From NCBI GenBank assembly GCA_933228675.1, contig OW121744.1:22571536-22635535 (forward strand): DNA of 64,000 nt. The letters run 5' to 3'. This document shows positions 1 through 11,203 of this stretch, piece after piece. The notes below the pieces were generated by a model, which worked only from the letters and a program-made list of their open reading frames with translations, was not told where the DNA came from and did not search any database. Within the stretch, counting starts at the first letter, position 1. The number at the start of each line of letters is the position of its first letter. A program made the position numbers and the translations under genes. This stretch comes from Stomorhina lunata (taxonomy: Eukaryota; Arthropoda; Insecta; Diptera; Rhiniidae).

Positions 1-508
1 ATTTTTCGAAAATTAACTATTTATTGGAAATTTTTCGAAAATTGACTATTTAAAAGAAATTTTTCAAAAATGTACTATTTATCGAAAATTTTTCGAAAAA
101 TGACTATTTATAGGAAATTTTTCGAAAATTGACAATTTGTAGGATATTTTTCGAAAATTGACTATTTATAGGAAATTTTTCTAAAATTTACTTTTTATAG
201 GAAATTTTTCGAAAATTGACTATATATAGGAAATTTTTCGAAAATTGACTATTTATTGGAAATTTTTCGTAATTGACTCTTCATAGGATATTTTTCGAAA
301 ATTTACTATTGATAATATATTTTTCGAAAATTAACTGTTTATTGGAAATTTTTTTTTGAAAATTGACTAATTTTAATCGATTTGTTTTAGAAAATTTTTT
401 GATATAAATTTTTTTATAATAATTTTGAAATAGAAAATTGTTCAATATATAATTTAGTTTATAGAAAATTTATAAAATTTCTGTATAGAAAATTATTTGA
501 TATAGAAA
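1..508 (+). repeat. Tandem array T0, left arm of a large inverted repeat
   Basis: Bases 1-360 are about twelve degenerate copies of a 29-30 bp unit containing GAAATTTTTCGAAAATTGAC and CTATTTATAG. Bases 361-508 are a non-tandem AT-rich extension. The reverse complement of this whole block, array plus extension, recurs at about 1872-2220, so the two form arms around a 1.36-kb spacer. The left end runs off the window. No coding potential. Confidence 0.8.
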
Positions 509-559
509 CGAAATTACTTCCCGAACCACCCAAATGTCCGTTTGTCTTTCATAGGTACT

Positions 560-645
560 TGTATTTCCAAGTACAGGACAACATTTTTCAAAAACATTAT
601 ATTTAGGTCGAGCTTAACCGACAATACTTTCTCACTTGCCTTAAT
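560..645 (+). repeat. Degraded family A 3' end
   Basis: The stretch GGTCGAGCTTAACCGACAAT followed by ACTTTCTCACTTGCC is a mutated form of the family A 3' end (GTCGG-loop-CCGAC hairpin, then CACTTTCTTACTTG). The rest of the copy is not recognisable. 509-559 and 646-900 are AT-rich with nothing identified. Confidence 0.45.
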
Positions 646-984
646 AGCAATCAAAAATTAAAGAACATACAAAACGTGACGTATGCCAAATATTAGGGAT
701 TTAAATATTTTATTCAAACAATTAAACTTTCAAATAGTGTAACAAAAACGTTTAGGCACGTTTCAAGAATGTGCAACTTACCAAAAAATATAAAATAGTA
801 AACAAAATACTTATATAGTAGATATGGGTGTCCCAGGAAAATAAAGAAGATTTTTTCAGGAGTGAAATATTTAAATGAGATGTATATATACTTTTTGATT
901 TCTTAATTTACAAGACACACGTTCTTCTTCAAAATTATTTTCCAGTCTAAGTTGTTTAGCATATTGACTTCGAAATATCAATAA

Positions 985-1022
985 AACAAATAGTTCCTGG
1001 GTTCGAGCCCTAGTCACGGCAA
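985..1022 (+). other. tRNA-like B-box (pol III type)
   Basis: GGGTTCGAGCCCTAG matches an RNA polymerase III B box (GGTTCGANNCC). No convincing A box or tRNA cloverleaf surrounds it, so this is probably a remnant of a tRNA-derived SINE rather than a tRNA gene. Confidence 0.4.
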
Positions 1023-1094
1023 TATAAATTTTTGAAATACATTTTTGTCGTAAGCACTACAGCATTGCCACAACTTCGTATCAAATTTGAAAAC

Positions 1095-1395
1095 TTTTTT
1101 GCCTGTCATAAGCAGGAGTAGGCAGGCCATACCACCAGAAGCCGATGAATTTTATGTAATTTTCGTAAATACCACGATCATTAATAAAACTCGTGAAAAT
1201 GAGTATTAAAATCATTCAATTGGAATTTGGATGTTAACAGAGTTGGTTGTTGCCGCATTGTTAAAGAAAAGACAAAAACAAAATATTATTATTTTTGTAA
1301 ACATTTGGGAATATTTTTGTAAATATTGGGAGTATTTTTCAAAACAGAAATAAATTCTAATATAAAACAATTTTAGATATTTATATTTTTTTAGA
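1095..1395 (+). repeat. Repeat F1, 5' part of composite element I
   Basis: Contains AGCAGGAGTAGGCAGGCC, ATACCACCAGAAGCCGA, CGATCATTAATAAAACTCG and GAAAATGAGTATTAAAA. The same ordered blocks occur at 51955-52265 on the same strand, and at 18813-19160 and 60985-61290 on the opposite strand. Each copy is next to a 30/31-bp tandem array, always on the same side. Not protein coding as far as I can see. Confidence 0.75.
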
Positions 1396-1865
1396 TATTT
1401 TCGATCCAAAACTGTTTTTTTAGATAATTTTTTTTTTTTAATTTTTCTTTGGAAAATTTTTCGATAAAAATATTTTTCTGTAAAAATTTTCGATAAAAGT
1501 ATTTTTATATCAAAAAATATTTAAGTCTTCTATAGAAAAATTTTTGATAAAAAAATTTTCTTTAAAAATATTTTCTATAGAAAAATTTTTGAAAACAAAA
1601 ATTTTCTATAGAAAAATTTTGGATAAAAGCATTTCCTACAGAAAAATTTTTGATAAAAAAAAATTTCTATAGAAAAATTTTTGATGAAAAAATTTTCTGT
1701 AGAAAAATTTTTGATGAAAAAATTTTCTGTAGAAAAATTTTTGATGAAAAAATTTTCTATAGAAAAATTTTTGATGAAAAAATTTTCTATAGAAAAATTT
1801 TTGATAAAAAAATTTTTAATCAAAAAATTTTCCAAAGAAAAATTTTTTATTAAAAATTTTCCATC
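1396..1865 (+). repeat. Tandem array T1a, 30-bp unit
   Basis: The 30-bp unit combines GATGAAAAAATTTTCTATAG with AAAAATTTTT, and has a palindromic TTTTCTATAGAAAA core. The most regular stretch is about 1620-1810. The length divides by three and the core is palindromic, so both strands stay open and give decapeptide-repeat translations. These are not genes. Confidence 0.9.
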
Positions 1866-1871
1866 AAAAAA

Positions 1872-2220
1872 TTTCTATATCAAAAAATTTTCTATACAGA
1901 AATTTTATAAATTTTCTATAAACTAAATTATATATCGAAAAAATTTCTATTTCAAAATTATTATAAAAAATTTTATATCAAAAAAATTTCTAAAACAAAT
2001 TAGTTTATTTTCGAAAAATTTTCAATAAATAGTTCATTTTCGAAAAATATCCTATCAATAGTCAATTTTTGAAAAATATCTTATAAAAAGTCAATTTTCG
2101 AAAAATATCCTATAAATAGTAAATTTACGAAAAATTCCCTATAAATAGTCAGTTTTTGAAAAATTTCCTATAAATAGTTAATTTTCGAAAAATTTCCTAA
2201 AAATAGTCAAAATTTATAAA
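1872..2220 (-). repeat. Array T0, right arm of the inverted repeat
   Basis: This is the reverse complement of 1-508. The inner segment 1872-2000 pairs with 361-508, and 1995-2220 pairs with the tandem array of 1-360 but has fewer units. The arms enclose F1 and array T1a. Confidence 0.75.
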
Positions 2221-2244
2221 CAAAATGTATTTTTATAAAAAAAA

Positions 2245-5045
2245 ATGTTAATGAAAAAATTTTCTATAGAAAAATTTTTAATAAAAAAATTTTCTATAGA
2301 AAATTTTTTGATTAAAACATTTGCTATAAAAAAGTTTTTAATAAACAAATTTCTATAGGACAATTTTTGATGAAAAAATTTTATACAGAAATATTTTTGA
2401 TAAAAGAATTTTCTAAAGAAAATTTTTTGATAACAAAATTTTCTATAGAAAAATTTTTGATAAAAAAAGATTCTATAGAAAAATTTTTGATAAAAAAAAA
2501 GTTCTTAGAAATTTTTGATAAAAAAATTTCTTAGAAATTTTTGATAAAAAAATTTCTATAGAAAAATTAATGATGAAGAAATTTTCTATAGAAAAGTGTT
2601 TGGTAAAGAAATTTTCTATAGAAAATTTTTGATAAAGAAATTTTCTATAGAAAAATTTGTAATAAAAAAAAAATTCTATAGAAAAATTTTGATTAAAGAA
2701 TTTTCTATAGAAAAGTTTTTGATAAAAAATTTTCTATGGAAAAATTTTTGATAAAAAAATTTTCTAAGAAAAATTTTTGATAAAAAAAATATTTATAGAA
2801 ATTTTTGACAAAAAAATTGTCTATAGAAATTTTTGATAAAAAAAAATTTTCTATAGAAATTTTTGATGAAAAAATTTCTATAAAAATTTTCGATAAAGAA
2901 ATTTTCTATAGAAAAATTTTTGATAAAGAAATTTTCTAAAGAATAACTTTTGATAAAAAAAAATTTTTGATAAAGTAATTTCTATAGAAAAATTTTGATA
3001 AAAAAAATTTCTATAAAAAAATTTTTGATAAAGAAATTTTCTATAGAAAAATTTTTGATAAAAAAATTTTCTATAGAAAACTTTTTGATAAAAAAATTTT
3101 CTATACAAACTTTCTGATATAGAAATTTTCTATAGGAACATTTTTGATAAAAATAAATTCTATAGAAAAATTTTTGTTAAAAAATTTTATATAGAAAATT
3201 ATTGATAAAAAAAATTTCTATAGAAAAATTTTTAATGAAAAAAAATTTCTATAGAAAAAAAATTTTTCTATAGAAAAATTTTTAATAAAAAAAAATCTTG
3301 ATAAAAAAAATCCATAGAAAAATTTTTGATAAAAAAATTTTCCATAGAAAAATTTTTGATAAAAAAAAATTGTCTAGAGACATTGTTGATAAAGAAATTT
3401 TTTATACCAAAATTTTTCATAAAAAATTTTCTATAGAAAAATGTTTGATAAAGAAATTTTCCTTTAAAAAAAAAATTTCTATAGAAATTTTTGATAAAAA
3501 AATTGTCTAAAGAAATTTTTGATAAAAAATTGTCTATAGAAATTTTTGATAACAAATTTTCTATAGAAAAATTTTTGATAAAAAATTGTCTATAGAAAAA
3601 TTTGTGATAAAAAAAAATTCTATAGAAAAAAATTGTTAATAAAAATAAATCTATAGAAAAATTTTTGATAAAAAAAATCCATAGAAAAATTTTTGATAAA
3701 GAAGTTTTCCATAGAAAATTTTTTGATAAAAAAAAATTGTCTATAGAAACATTTTTGATAAAGAAATTTTCTATACCAAAATTTTTCATAAAAAATTTTC
3801 TATAGAAAAATTTTTGATAAAGAAATTTTCCTTTAAAAAAAATTTCTATAGAAATTTTTGATAAAAAATTGTCTAAAGAAATTTTTGATAAAAAATTGTC
3901 TATAGAAATTTTTGATAAAAAATTGTCTATAGAAATTTTTGATAAAAAATTTTCTATAGAAAAATTTTTGATAAAAAATTGTCTATAGAAAAATTTTTGA
4001 TAAAAAAAATTCTATAGAAAATTATTGATAAAAAAATTTCTATAGCAAAATTTTTAATGAAAAAAATTTCTATAGAAAAATTTTTGATAAAAAAATTTTC
4101 TATAGAAAAATTTTTAATAAAAAAAAATCTATAGAAAAATTTTTGATAACAAAAATCCGTAGAAAAATTTTTGATAAAGAAATTTTCCATAGAATAATTT
4201 TTGATAAAAAAAAATTGTCTATAGAAACATTTTTGATAAAGAAATTTTCTATACCAAAATTTTTCATAAAAAATTTTCTATAGAAAAATTTTTGATAAAG
4301 AAATTTTCCTTTAAAAAAAAATTTCTATAGAAATTTTTGATAAAAAAAAATTTCTATAGAAATTTTTGATAAAAAAAATTGTCTAAAGAAATTTTTGATA
4401 AAAAATTGTCTATAGAAATTTTTGATAAAAAATTTTCTATAGAAAAATTTTTGATAAAAAATTGTCTAGAGAAAAATTTTTGATAAAAAAAATTCTATAG
4501 AAAAATTTTGATAAAAGAATTTTCTATTAAAAAAATTTTGATAAAAAATTTTTTATAGAAAAATTTTTGATTATGAAATTTTCTATAGAAAAATTTTGAT
4601 AAAATAATTTTCTGCAAAAAAATGTTTGATAAAAAATTTTCTGTAGAAACATTTTTGATAAAGAAAATAGAAAAATGTTTGATGAAAAAAATTTCTATAG
4701 AAATTTTTGATAAAAAAATTGTATATAGAAATTTTTGATAAAAAAAATTGTCTATAGAAATTTTTGAAAAAAAAAAATTTGACAAAAAAATTTTCTGTAG
4801 AAAAATTTTTGATAAAAAATTTTCTATAGAAAAATTTTTGATAAAGAAATTTTCTATAGAAAAATTTTTGATAAAGAAATTTTCTATAGAAAAATTTTTG
4901 ATAAAAAAATTTCTATAGAAATTTTTAATAAAAAAATTTTTGAGAAAAAAATTTTCTATAGAAAAGTTTTTGATTAAAAAATTTTCTATACACATTTTTT
5001 TTTATCAAATTTTTGATAAAAAAAAAATTTCTACAAAAAAATTTT
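2245..5045 (+). repeat. Tandem array T1b, degenerate 27-31 bp units
   Basis: About 2.8 kb of variants of TCTATAGAAAAATTTTTGAT followed by AAAAAATTT. Units differ in length by small A/T indels. A block containing CCTTTAAAAA and CATAGAAAAATTTTTGATAA recurs near 3300-3480, 3660-3840 and 4140-4320, suggesting a higher-order repeat of several hundred bases. No gene. Confidence 0.88.
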
Positions 5046-5079
5046 TGAGAATAAATATTAAATTTACAATAATATATAC

Positions 5080-5192
<113 letters not shown>

Positions 5193-5214
5193 TATAAATA
5201 TACACAAATATTAA

Positions 5215-5277
5215 AAAAATACTTATTTTAGTTAAAATTATAAAAAATGGCAACTCTGCCGTTCTCTTTGCGCCGAC
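5215..5277 (+). repeat. Tail S1 of composite element I
   Basis: Contains ACTTATTTTAGTTAAAATTA, then GGCAACTCTGCCG and GTTCTCTTTGCGCC. The same blocks follow array T3 at 50636-50714 and appear inverted beside array T5 at 58810-58877. It therefore looks like the far end of the array-bearing composite element. Confidence 0.7.
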
Positions 5278-6354
5278 CCGAGGTCATGTGTCTTATTCTT
5301 TATTTGTATTTTTTAAAAAACACTGGGAGACTCTATTAAACAAATAATTTTAATAGTTTGTTATATAAAATTCTTTAATATTTACACAAAGAATTTAATA
5401 TTTTAAGATCATTCGGATTAAAATTTGTAAACTTTACATTTCATTGTAAATTTAACATGATTCGATATGTTTTCTTTTATTAAATAATTAATTGAATAAT
5501 TTTGTTTACTTTTCATTTCCTTGTGTTTGTTGAAGACATTTAAGTAAAATAAATTTTAATCAAATTAGATTTTTAAACAAAAACAAATAAACTGGGGTTA
5601 TAGGCCTAGGTGAGGACACACAAAAACCATTTTCAAAAATTTCTTAACACATGCAAAATTTTGAGATATTCGCAAAAAACTGTTTTCGGGTAGGTCGTAG
5701 TACTAGAGTGTTATCAATGATAATAATTGCATGTTTATGCACAAAAAAAGTGTATCTTTAAAGCCAGGGAAACCTTCTTTTTCATACAAATAAAATACTT
5801 ATCCCTACTATAAACGGTCTTCAAATTTATTACATATAGACCTTTAAATAGACTAGTTATTTGATTTTAATTAGTTTTGAAATATTTCATTGTTTTTGCT
5901 TCGAATCATTCCTTGCAAAGCCGCTTTGTAAGGTGCAGTATTTCTTTTTTTTTATAATACTCTAGTATGAAGTTAGCTATGGCTGTTTATGCTTGAGAGC
6001 ATTTTCTCACACTTAATTATTATTTATTTATGTAAGCGAAAATTCTTCATTTGTAGGTATAACCAACAAAAAAGTGACTGCAAAAGAAAAGTTTGTATTG
6101 CACCATTTAACAAGAAAAATACTTTTTAAGTGCTTTATTATCCCAAGCTACGAAGACCGCGAAAATAAAAAATTCTGTAGATACTATTTGTTCCCCCAAT
6201 TTTCTATAAAATAAGAACTTTTTGTATTGTTACTTTTAGTGTTTTTATCACTACTTTTAGTTTTATTTATAAAAAACTAAAACTATGAGGTCGGGTCTAT
6301 AAGTCCATGACTTTTTAAATTTCCATACTCTCAATTGGGAAACTCAAACTGTCT
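5278..6354. other. AT-rich stretch, nothing recognised
   Basis: No long ORF, RNA gene or repeat shared with the rest of the window was found. The sequence is low-complexity AT-rich DNA typical of decayed repeats. Confidence 0.5.
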
Positions 6355-6365
6355 AGTATTTATCT

Positions 6366-6413
<48 letters not shown>

Positions 6414-7440
6414 GCTATCTCCAAAACGGCTCTAACGGTTTTGATACAATTTGGGCGATTTTTCCGTATAGATCAAATAAGAAGGGACTTTTAGAAATTT
6501 TGCCGCTAAGGGGGTAAAAAAGGGTAAAAAGTGGAATATATCAAAAACATTATGTCTCCCAAGGTAATAGGTGTAGAAACAAAATTTAAATAACGTTATA
6601 AAAATGAGTAGACAGGTGTTTGGTACTTTTCTGAAACTATGGATGAAAATTGATTTTTTTGGTACATTTTTTAACCCACTCTTTTCTTTTGAACCAAAGA
6701 ATATAGAAAAGAACTTTGTACTGCAATCAATAGATGTGGAAAAAATATTGAAGAAATATTTGGTACTTTTTTTGATTTCGGGAGCCAAAATGGGTATAAA
6801 AGGGATTAAATGATATCTTAACAACGCATGAAGTAATATGAATAGGAACAATATGTTAACTGCTTTTTTTATAAAATGTACCGAATTCAATTCAAGTCTA
6901 AAGAAGTAAAAAATATGAATGTGGAACTTTTTTGAAATTAGGGGATACAAAATTGGACAAAATTAGTAATGTTATAACTTTTAAACAAATGAATATTTGT
7001 CTGTCTGTATGTTCTTTATAGAATAGTAAACTATGCATTTGATCATGGGATGCTCTTAAGCGAAGATGTTGCGGATAAGTTGGCGAAGGTTTTTAAGTTA
7101 GTAAGACTAATTTCCGACAGGTGGCGCCACTGAAAATTACTCAAAATTAATTAAATCGTAAACTGTGCATTTGATCATGCTATGATCTTTAGCAAAGTTG
7201 TTGCACATGAGCCGACAAAGGTTTTTTAAGTTGGTGTGAACTATTTCTGACAGGTGGCGCTACTGAAAATTACTCAAAGTGAGTTAAATCGTAAACTGTG
7301 TATTTAATCATTCTATAATCTTTAGCAAAGTTGTTGCACATGAGCCGACGAAGGTTTCTTAGTTGGTATGAACAAATTTCGACAGGTGGAGCTACTGAAA
7401 ACTTTCAAAATGAATGAAATCGTAAACTGTCGTAAATTAA
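6355..7440 (+). mobile_element. Family C repeat, copy C1 (3' truncated)
   Basis: Begins with a (TA)n tract at 6372-6409 followed by GAATGGCTATCTCCAAAACG, the same order as in C2 at 12473. It continues with shared unique sequence and about three units of a ~132-bp minisatellite, each carrying GACAGGTGGCGCCACTGAAA-like sequence and AAATCGTAAACTGT. The terminal hairpin of C2 is missing. No protein coding. Confidence 0.7.
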
Positions 7441-8100
7441 CTTAATATATCGTGGGCCTGTATTCAATACCGCCTATCATCAGCGAAAAATATTTGAATT
7501 TGGAAATTTCTCATTATTAAGCGGTTCAAGATATTTAAAAACGCTTTTCACTGTTTTATTTATTGAACTGTTGGCTACAAAAACAACGTTTTGCCCTCAA
7601 AAGGACATGGGAAGGAGTTGCAATTCGGGGAATTAAATTATGCCATTGTTTTTATTTCGTGTAAAACCTTTGAAAACCCAAAAAAGTAGATTTACCCTAG
7701 TAAGTATGTAGGCAGTAAACATTGAAATTCGATTCCAATTTTATTTTGTTCAATTTTATCATTCCTTAATTACAATTATTATCATGGCCTCATTTCTAAA
7801 CATTGAAATTTAATTCCCATTTTTTTCAATTTTATCATTCCTTAATTAGAATAATTATCATGGCTTCATTTCTAAAAAAAAAAATAAATACAATTATACT
7901 CGTAACAAAATATTTTTTGCACATAGTTTGCATGAATACTTCCAAAGAAATTTTAACCCATACACAAAATTTTTAAATAATCTAAAATCTGTTGATCTAA
8001 TATTTATGCTTTGGTACTGACATGCTGTCATCGGCACTGAATTTTGTCAACGTAACATTTATGTTGTCTTAAAATTGTTTCCAATGATGATCTCCCAGAG
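7441..8100. other. Unassigned stretch with an ~80-bp direct duplication
   Basis: Positions 7717-7797 and 7798-7876 are adjacent direct copies; both contain CATTGAAATT, TTTATCATTCCTTAATTA and ATTATCATGG. Nothing else was recognised. Confidence 0.5.
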
Positions 8101-8144
8101 TTGGTCTAATGCAGAAACTAGGGCCAAGGAATTAGTAACGTAAA

Positions 8145-8394
8145 GAAAAAGTTAAATTCAGTCGATCGTTAATAATACTGTGCTAGTTGACAAAATCGAC
8201 AAAAGGGAGTCTAAAGATAAATCGTGTATGTTGAATTCTAGATTAGCTCTAGTTTTCGAGATATAGCGTTTTAAAGAAATTGAAGGAGGTTGCGCAATAA
8301 ATATTCGCGTAACTCGAAAACTCTTTATTTTCTTGAACTAAAAGAAAAAACCGAAATTCGGCAACAAAATTATCTTGCAGACAACATTAATTAT
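8145..8394 (+). repeat. Family H half-element, copy H1
   Basis: Contains TTAGCTCTAGTTTTCGAGAT, GTAACTCGAAAACTC and GAAATTCGGCAACAAAATTA. These also occur in both arms of the palindrome H2 at 10545-11155. H1 is interrupted by A1 at a T-rich site, and the T-run continues on the other side at 10502. Confidence 0.65.
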
Positions 8395-9058
8395 TATACC
8401 CTTCACCACCATAGGTGGAAAGCGTATTATAAGTTTGTGCTGATGTTTGTAACGCATAGAAATATTTGTCTTAGACCCACCTTTTCGTATACCAATAGGC
8501 TTAGAATCACTTTTTGAGTCGATTTAGCGATGTCTGTCCGTCCGTCCGTCCGTCTGGCTGGCTGGACCCCCATGTAAACCTTGTAATCAAACTACAGGTC
8601 GCAATTCTAAAGATAATTTGATTAAATTTGGCACATATCATTTTTTTGATAATGGGACCATGGCTATTGAAATTGGTCAAAATCGGTCCATTATTTATGG
8701 TACCTCCCATAGGTCCCACTTCCCGGAATTGCTATATTGGCCACGAATATCAATATTTTTTCATGAAATTTAAAACAAATACTGCTTATGTCAACTAAAA
8801 CCACTGTACCAAATTTTGTTGAAATCGGTCCACATTTGACCATAGCTCCCATACAAACTCTTCTTTAAAAACCCACTAAATGAGACAAAAAATCACTAAA
8901 ACGCTCGTAAATCTAAAGATAATGGAAATTTTGAGTCTATTTTCTGCATACATAATTTTTGTAACAACTGTAATCAATCTGCCAAATTTCGAGATAATCG
9001 GTCCACATTTGACCCTAGCTCTCATATAAGTCCAAATGACGGAAACAGGTTGAATATA

Positions 9059-10361
9059 TCGGGTGTTTTTTATTGAGGTATAGAACTTTAAGTTGGCATC
9101 ACTTTTTTAACTGGCGGCCATTTTGTCAGCTATCAAGTGATTAATATTTAGTTTGGTTTGCCATTTCATCATGAACAGGTTGACAAAAGAACAACGCTTG
9201 CAAATAGTGCAAATATATTTCGAAAATAATGGTTCAGTTCGCGAAGTTTACAGCAAGCTCCGTCCATTGTATGGTCGACATAATCGTCCATCAGAGCAAT
9301 TAATTCGGTTAACCATGGATAGTTTTCGCACTACGTTTACTCTATGTGAAAATACGCATCCGCAGCGACGTCGAACAGTGCGCACCGAAGAAACAATTGC
9401 CGCTGTAGAGCAAAGTGTTGAAGAGGACCCGAATGAATCGATTCGCCACCGTGCACAGCAATTGGTGCTTTGTCCATCAACTTTATGGAAGATTTTGCGC
9501 AAAGATCTTGGCTTGCGACCTTACAAGATCCAGCTTGTGCAAGAATTAAAGCCGCGAGACCATGCAATTCGTCGTGATTTTGGTGTATGGGCCGAAAATG
9601 AGATTGATCTCGATGCTGATTTTCATCGCAAAATTTTGTTCAGTGATGAGGCTCATTTTTGGTTGAATGGCCACGTCAACAAGCAAAATTGCCGCATTTG
9701 GAGTGAAGAGAATCCACATGAGACCCTTGAGACGCCATTACATCCACAAAAACTGACTGTTTGGTGTGCTTTATGGGCTGGTGGAGTCATTGGGCCATAC
9801 TTCTTCCGAAATAATGCTGGAGAGTCAGTTACCATAAATGGAGACCGGTATAGAGCCATGATAACCGACTATTTTATTCCCCAATTGGATGGCATGAATG
9901 TGGATGAGTTGTGGTTCCAACAAGACGGCGCTACATGCCACACAGCGCACGTCACAATTGATTTATTGAAGGAAACATTCGATGAGCGCATAATTTCGCG
10001 GAATGGACCTGTCAATTGGCCACCAAGATCGTGCGATTTGACACCACTGGATTATTTTCTTTGGGGATATGTGAAGTCGCTCGTCTACGCCAACAAACCA
10101 AAAACGTTAGGGGACTTGGAAGCCAACATTCGTGGCGTTATTGCCAACATACGGCCCCATATGCTCGAAAAAGTAGTTGAAAATTGAACCTGTAGAATTG
10201 GCTTCATTCGAGCCAGCCGCGGCGGCCACATGCCCGAAATCATATTTAAACATTAATGGCATAAAATTATCCTTCCAATAAAGCCAAATTCATGGACATT
10301 AAAACGATTTTCTTGTGTTTTATTTCAATTCGAAGTTCTATACCTCTAAAAAAACACCCTT
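9059..10361 (+). mobile_element. rosa-type (DD41D) Tc1/mariner element, copy 1
   Basis: A complete 1303-bp element. The terminal inverted repeats are about 30 bp and contain GGGTGTTTTTT and GAGGTATAGAACTT. It is flanked by TA at 9057-9058 and 10362-10363. The uninterrupted family A copy at about 34465 has three TA steps where the two flanks here total four, which supports a TA target duplication. It carries one transposase gene. Confidence 0.92.
9171..10187 (+). CDS. rosa-type DD41D transposase, C-terminally truncated
   Basis: Encodes the transposase that would cut and paste its own element at TA sites. The first in-frame ATG is at 9171 (MNRLTKEQRL), giving 338 residues. The N-terminal third looks like the paired helix-turn-helix DNA-binding region of Tc1/mariner transposases. 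Catalytic Asp residues visible are D159 (FSDEAHFW), D252 (WFQQDGATCHT) and D294 (LTPLDYFLWGY). The last two are separated by 41 residues, which marks the rosa subfamily. Compared with the near-identical copy at 38943, a TGG codon has become TGA at 10185, removing the last 23 residues (WTCTIGF to IIFKH). The catalytic core is intact; whether the shortened protein works is unknown. It lies alone between the terminal repeats. Confidence 0.9.
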   Translation: MNRLTKEQRLQIVQIYFENNGSVREVYSKLRPLYGRHNRPSEQLIRLTMDSFRTTFTLCENTHPQRRRTVRTEETIAAVEQSVEEDPNESIRHRAQQLVLCPSTLWKILRKDLGLRPYKIQLVQELKPRDHAIRRDFGVWAENEIDLDADFHRKILFSDEAHFWLNGHVNKQNCRIWSEENPHETLETPLHPQKLTVWCALWAGGVIGPYFFRNNAGESVTINGDRYRAMITDYFIPQLDGMNVDELWFQQDGATCHTAHVTIDLLKETFDERIISRNGPVNWPPRSCDLTPLDYFLWGYVKSLVYANKPKTLGDLEANIRGVIANIRPHMLEKVVEN

Positions 10362-10544
10362 TATAAGTTTTGAGAAAATGTTTGTATGATGGCAAAATTT
10401 AGCAAATATTTGTCTTTACACAGGAAAAATAACACCTTTGACCTTAGTGGTGAAGGGTATCGTATGGTCGGCTTGACCGACTATAGCGCTTTCTTACTTG
10501 TTTTTTAAAAAAATTATTTTTGAAAATAAAAATTTTTGTGACCA

Positions 10545-11155
10545 AAGGGAGATCAAGTGGAAAAGATAAATTGGGTACGCTGAATTCAATGTTGCTAAAC
10601 GTTTTTTTAGGTTAGCTCTAGTTTTCGAGATATAGCGTTATAAAGAATGGTGGACTCGTATAACTCGAAAACTCTTTATTTTCTTGAACTAAGTGAAAAA
10701 TTAGAAATTCGGCAACAAAATTATCTTTCAGACAACATTAACTATTTTTTAAGACATCGCTTTGGAAATATTTTTTTTTGTTTGAAGAAAAATTTTTGAA
10801 AATGGAGATTTTTCTGGTTTTAAAAAAAAATATTTTTTTTGAAAAAAAAAAGTTATTTCCAAAACGACGGCTAGGATTAATAAAAATAATTGTTATTTCT
10901 GAAAGATAATTCTGTTGCAGAGTTTCGGTTTTTTTACTTAGTTGAAGAAAATATACAGTTTTCGAGTTTATCGAATATTTATTGCGAAATCTCCTACATT
11001 TTTTGATAACGCTATATCTCAAAAACTAGAGTTAAACTAAAAAAACAGTTGGCACCCTTCAATTCAGCGTACTCGATTTATCTTTAGCTCTTAGGTCTGC
11101 CTTTTGTCGTTAAAAAAAGGTTGTCAAAATCGAGCACAGTGTTACTAGTAATCGT
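10545..11155. repeat. Family H palindrome H2 (foldback-like)
   Basis: The right-hand arm (about 10868-11155) is the reverse complement of 10545-10757. Shared blocks are CGAGATATAGCGTTAT, AACTCGAAAACT and GGCAACAAAATTATC. The A/T-rich spacer is about 110 bp. The structure resembles a foldback or MITE element. No coding. Confidence 0.65.
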
Positions 11156-11203
11156 AATTTAAAAGTGTTTAAACGCGAATTATATAATCAGTACGATTCT
11201 TTT

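Larger units (their letters stand above)
8395..10501 (+). mobile_element. Family A repeat, copy A1, interrupted by rosa-1
   Basis: The 5' end TATACCCTTCACCACC folds with GGTGGAAAGCG into a hairpin. A (GTCC)n/(GTCY)n block lies at 8533-8558. The body contains CCACATTTGACC and CTCCCATA motifs. The 3' end has an inverted TGGTGAAGGGTAT, then the hairpin TCGGCTTGACCGA, then CTTTCTTACTTG. The (GTCY)n core, subterminal inverted repeat and 3' hairpin recall DINE-1/mini-me (Helentron-related) elements; that class is an inference. rosa-1 occupies 9059-10361. Confidence 0.7.

Noticed and set aside
1575..5000. Many overlapping ORFs on both strands with IENFFIKNFS-like decapeptide repeats, also in arrays at 15877-17252, 47481-50368 and 59517-60182
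   Set aside because: They are translations of 30-bp palindromic A/T repeats. A unit length divisible by three with no stop stays open on both strands. There is no start context, no codon bias, and the reading breaks with every indel.
6432..6950. 172-residue minus-strand ORF
   Set aside because: It lies inside repeat C1, no recognisable domain is visible, and the related C2 copy does not keep a comparable frame.
9248..9567. Minus-strand ORFs inside rosa-1 (and the equivalents inside rosa-2)
   Set aside because: They are antisense shadows of the transposase gene.
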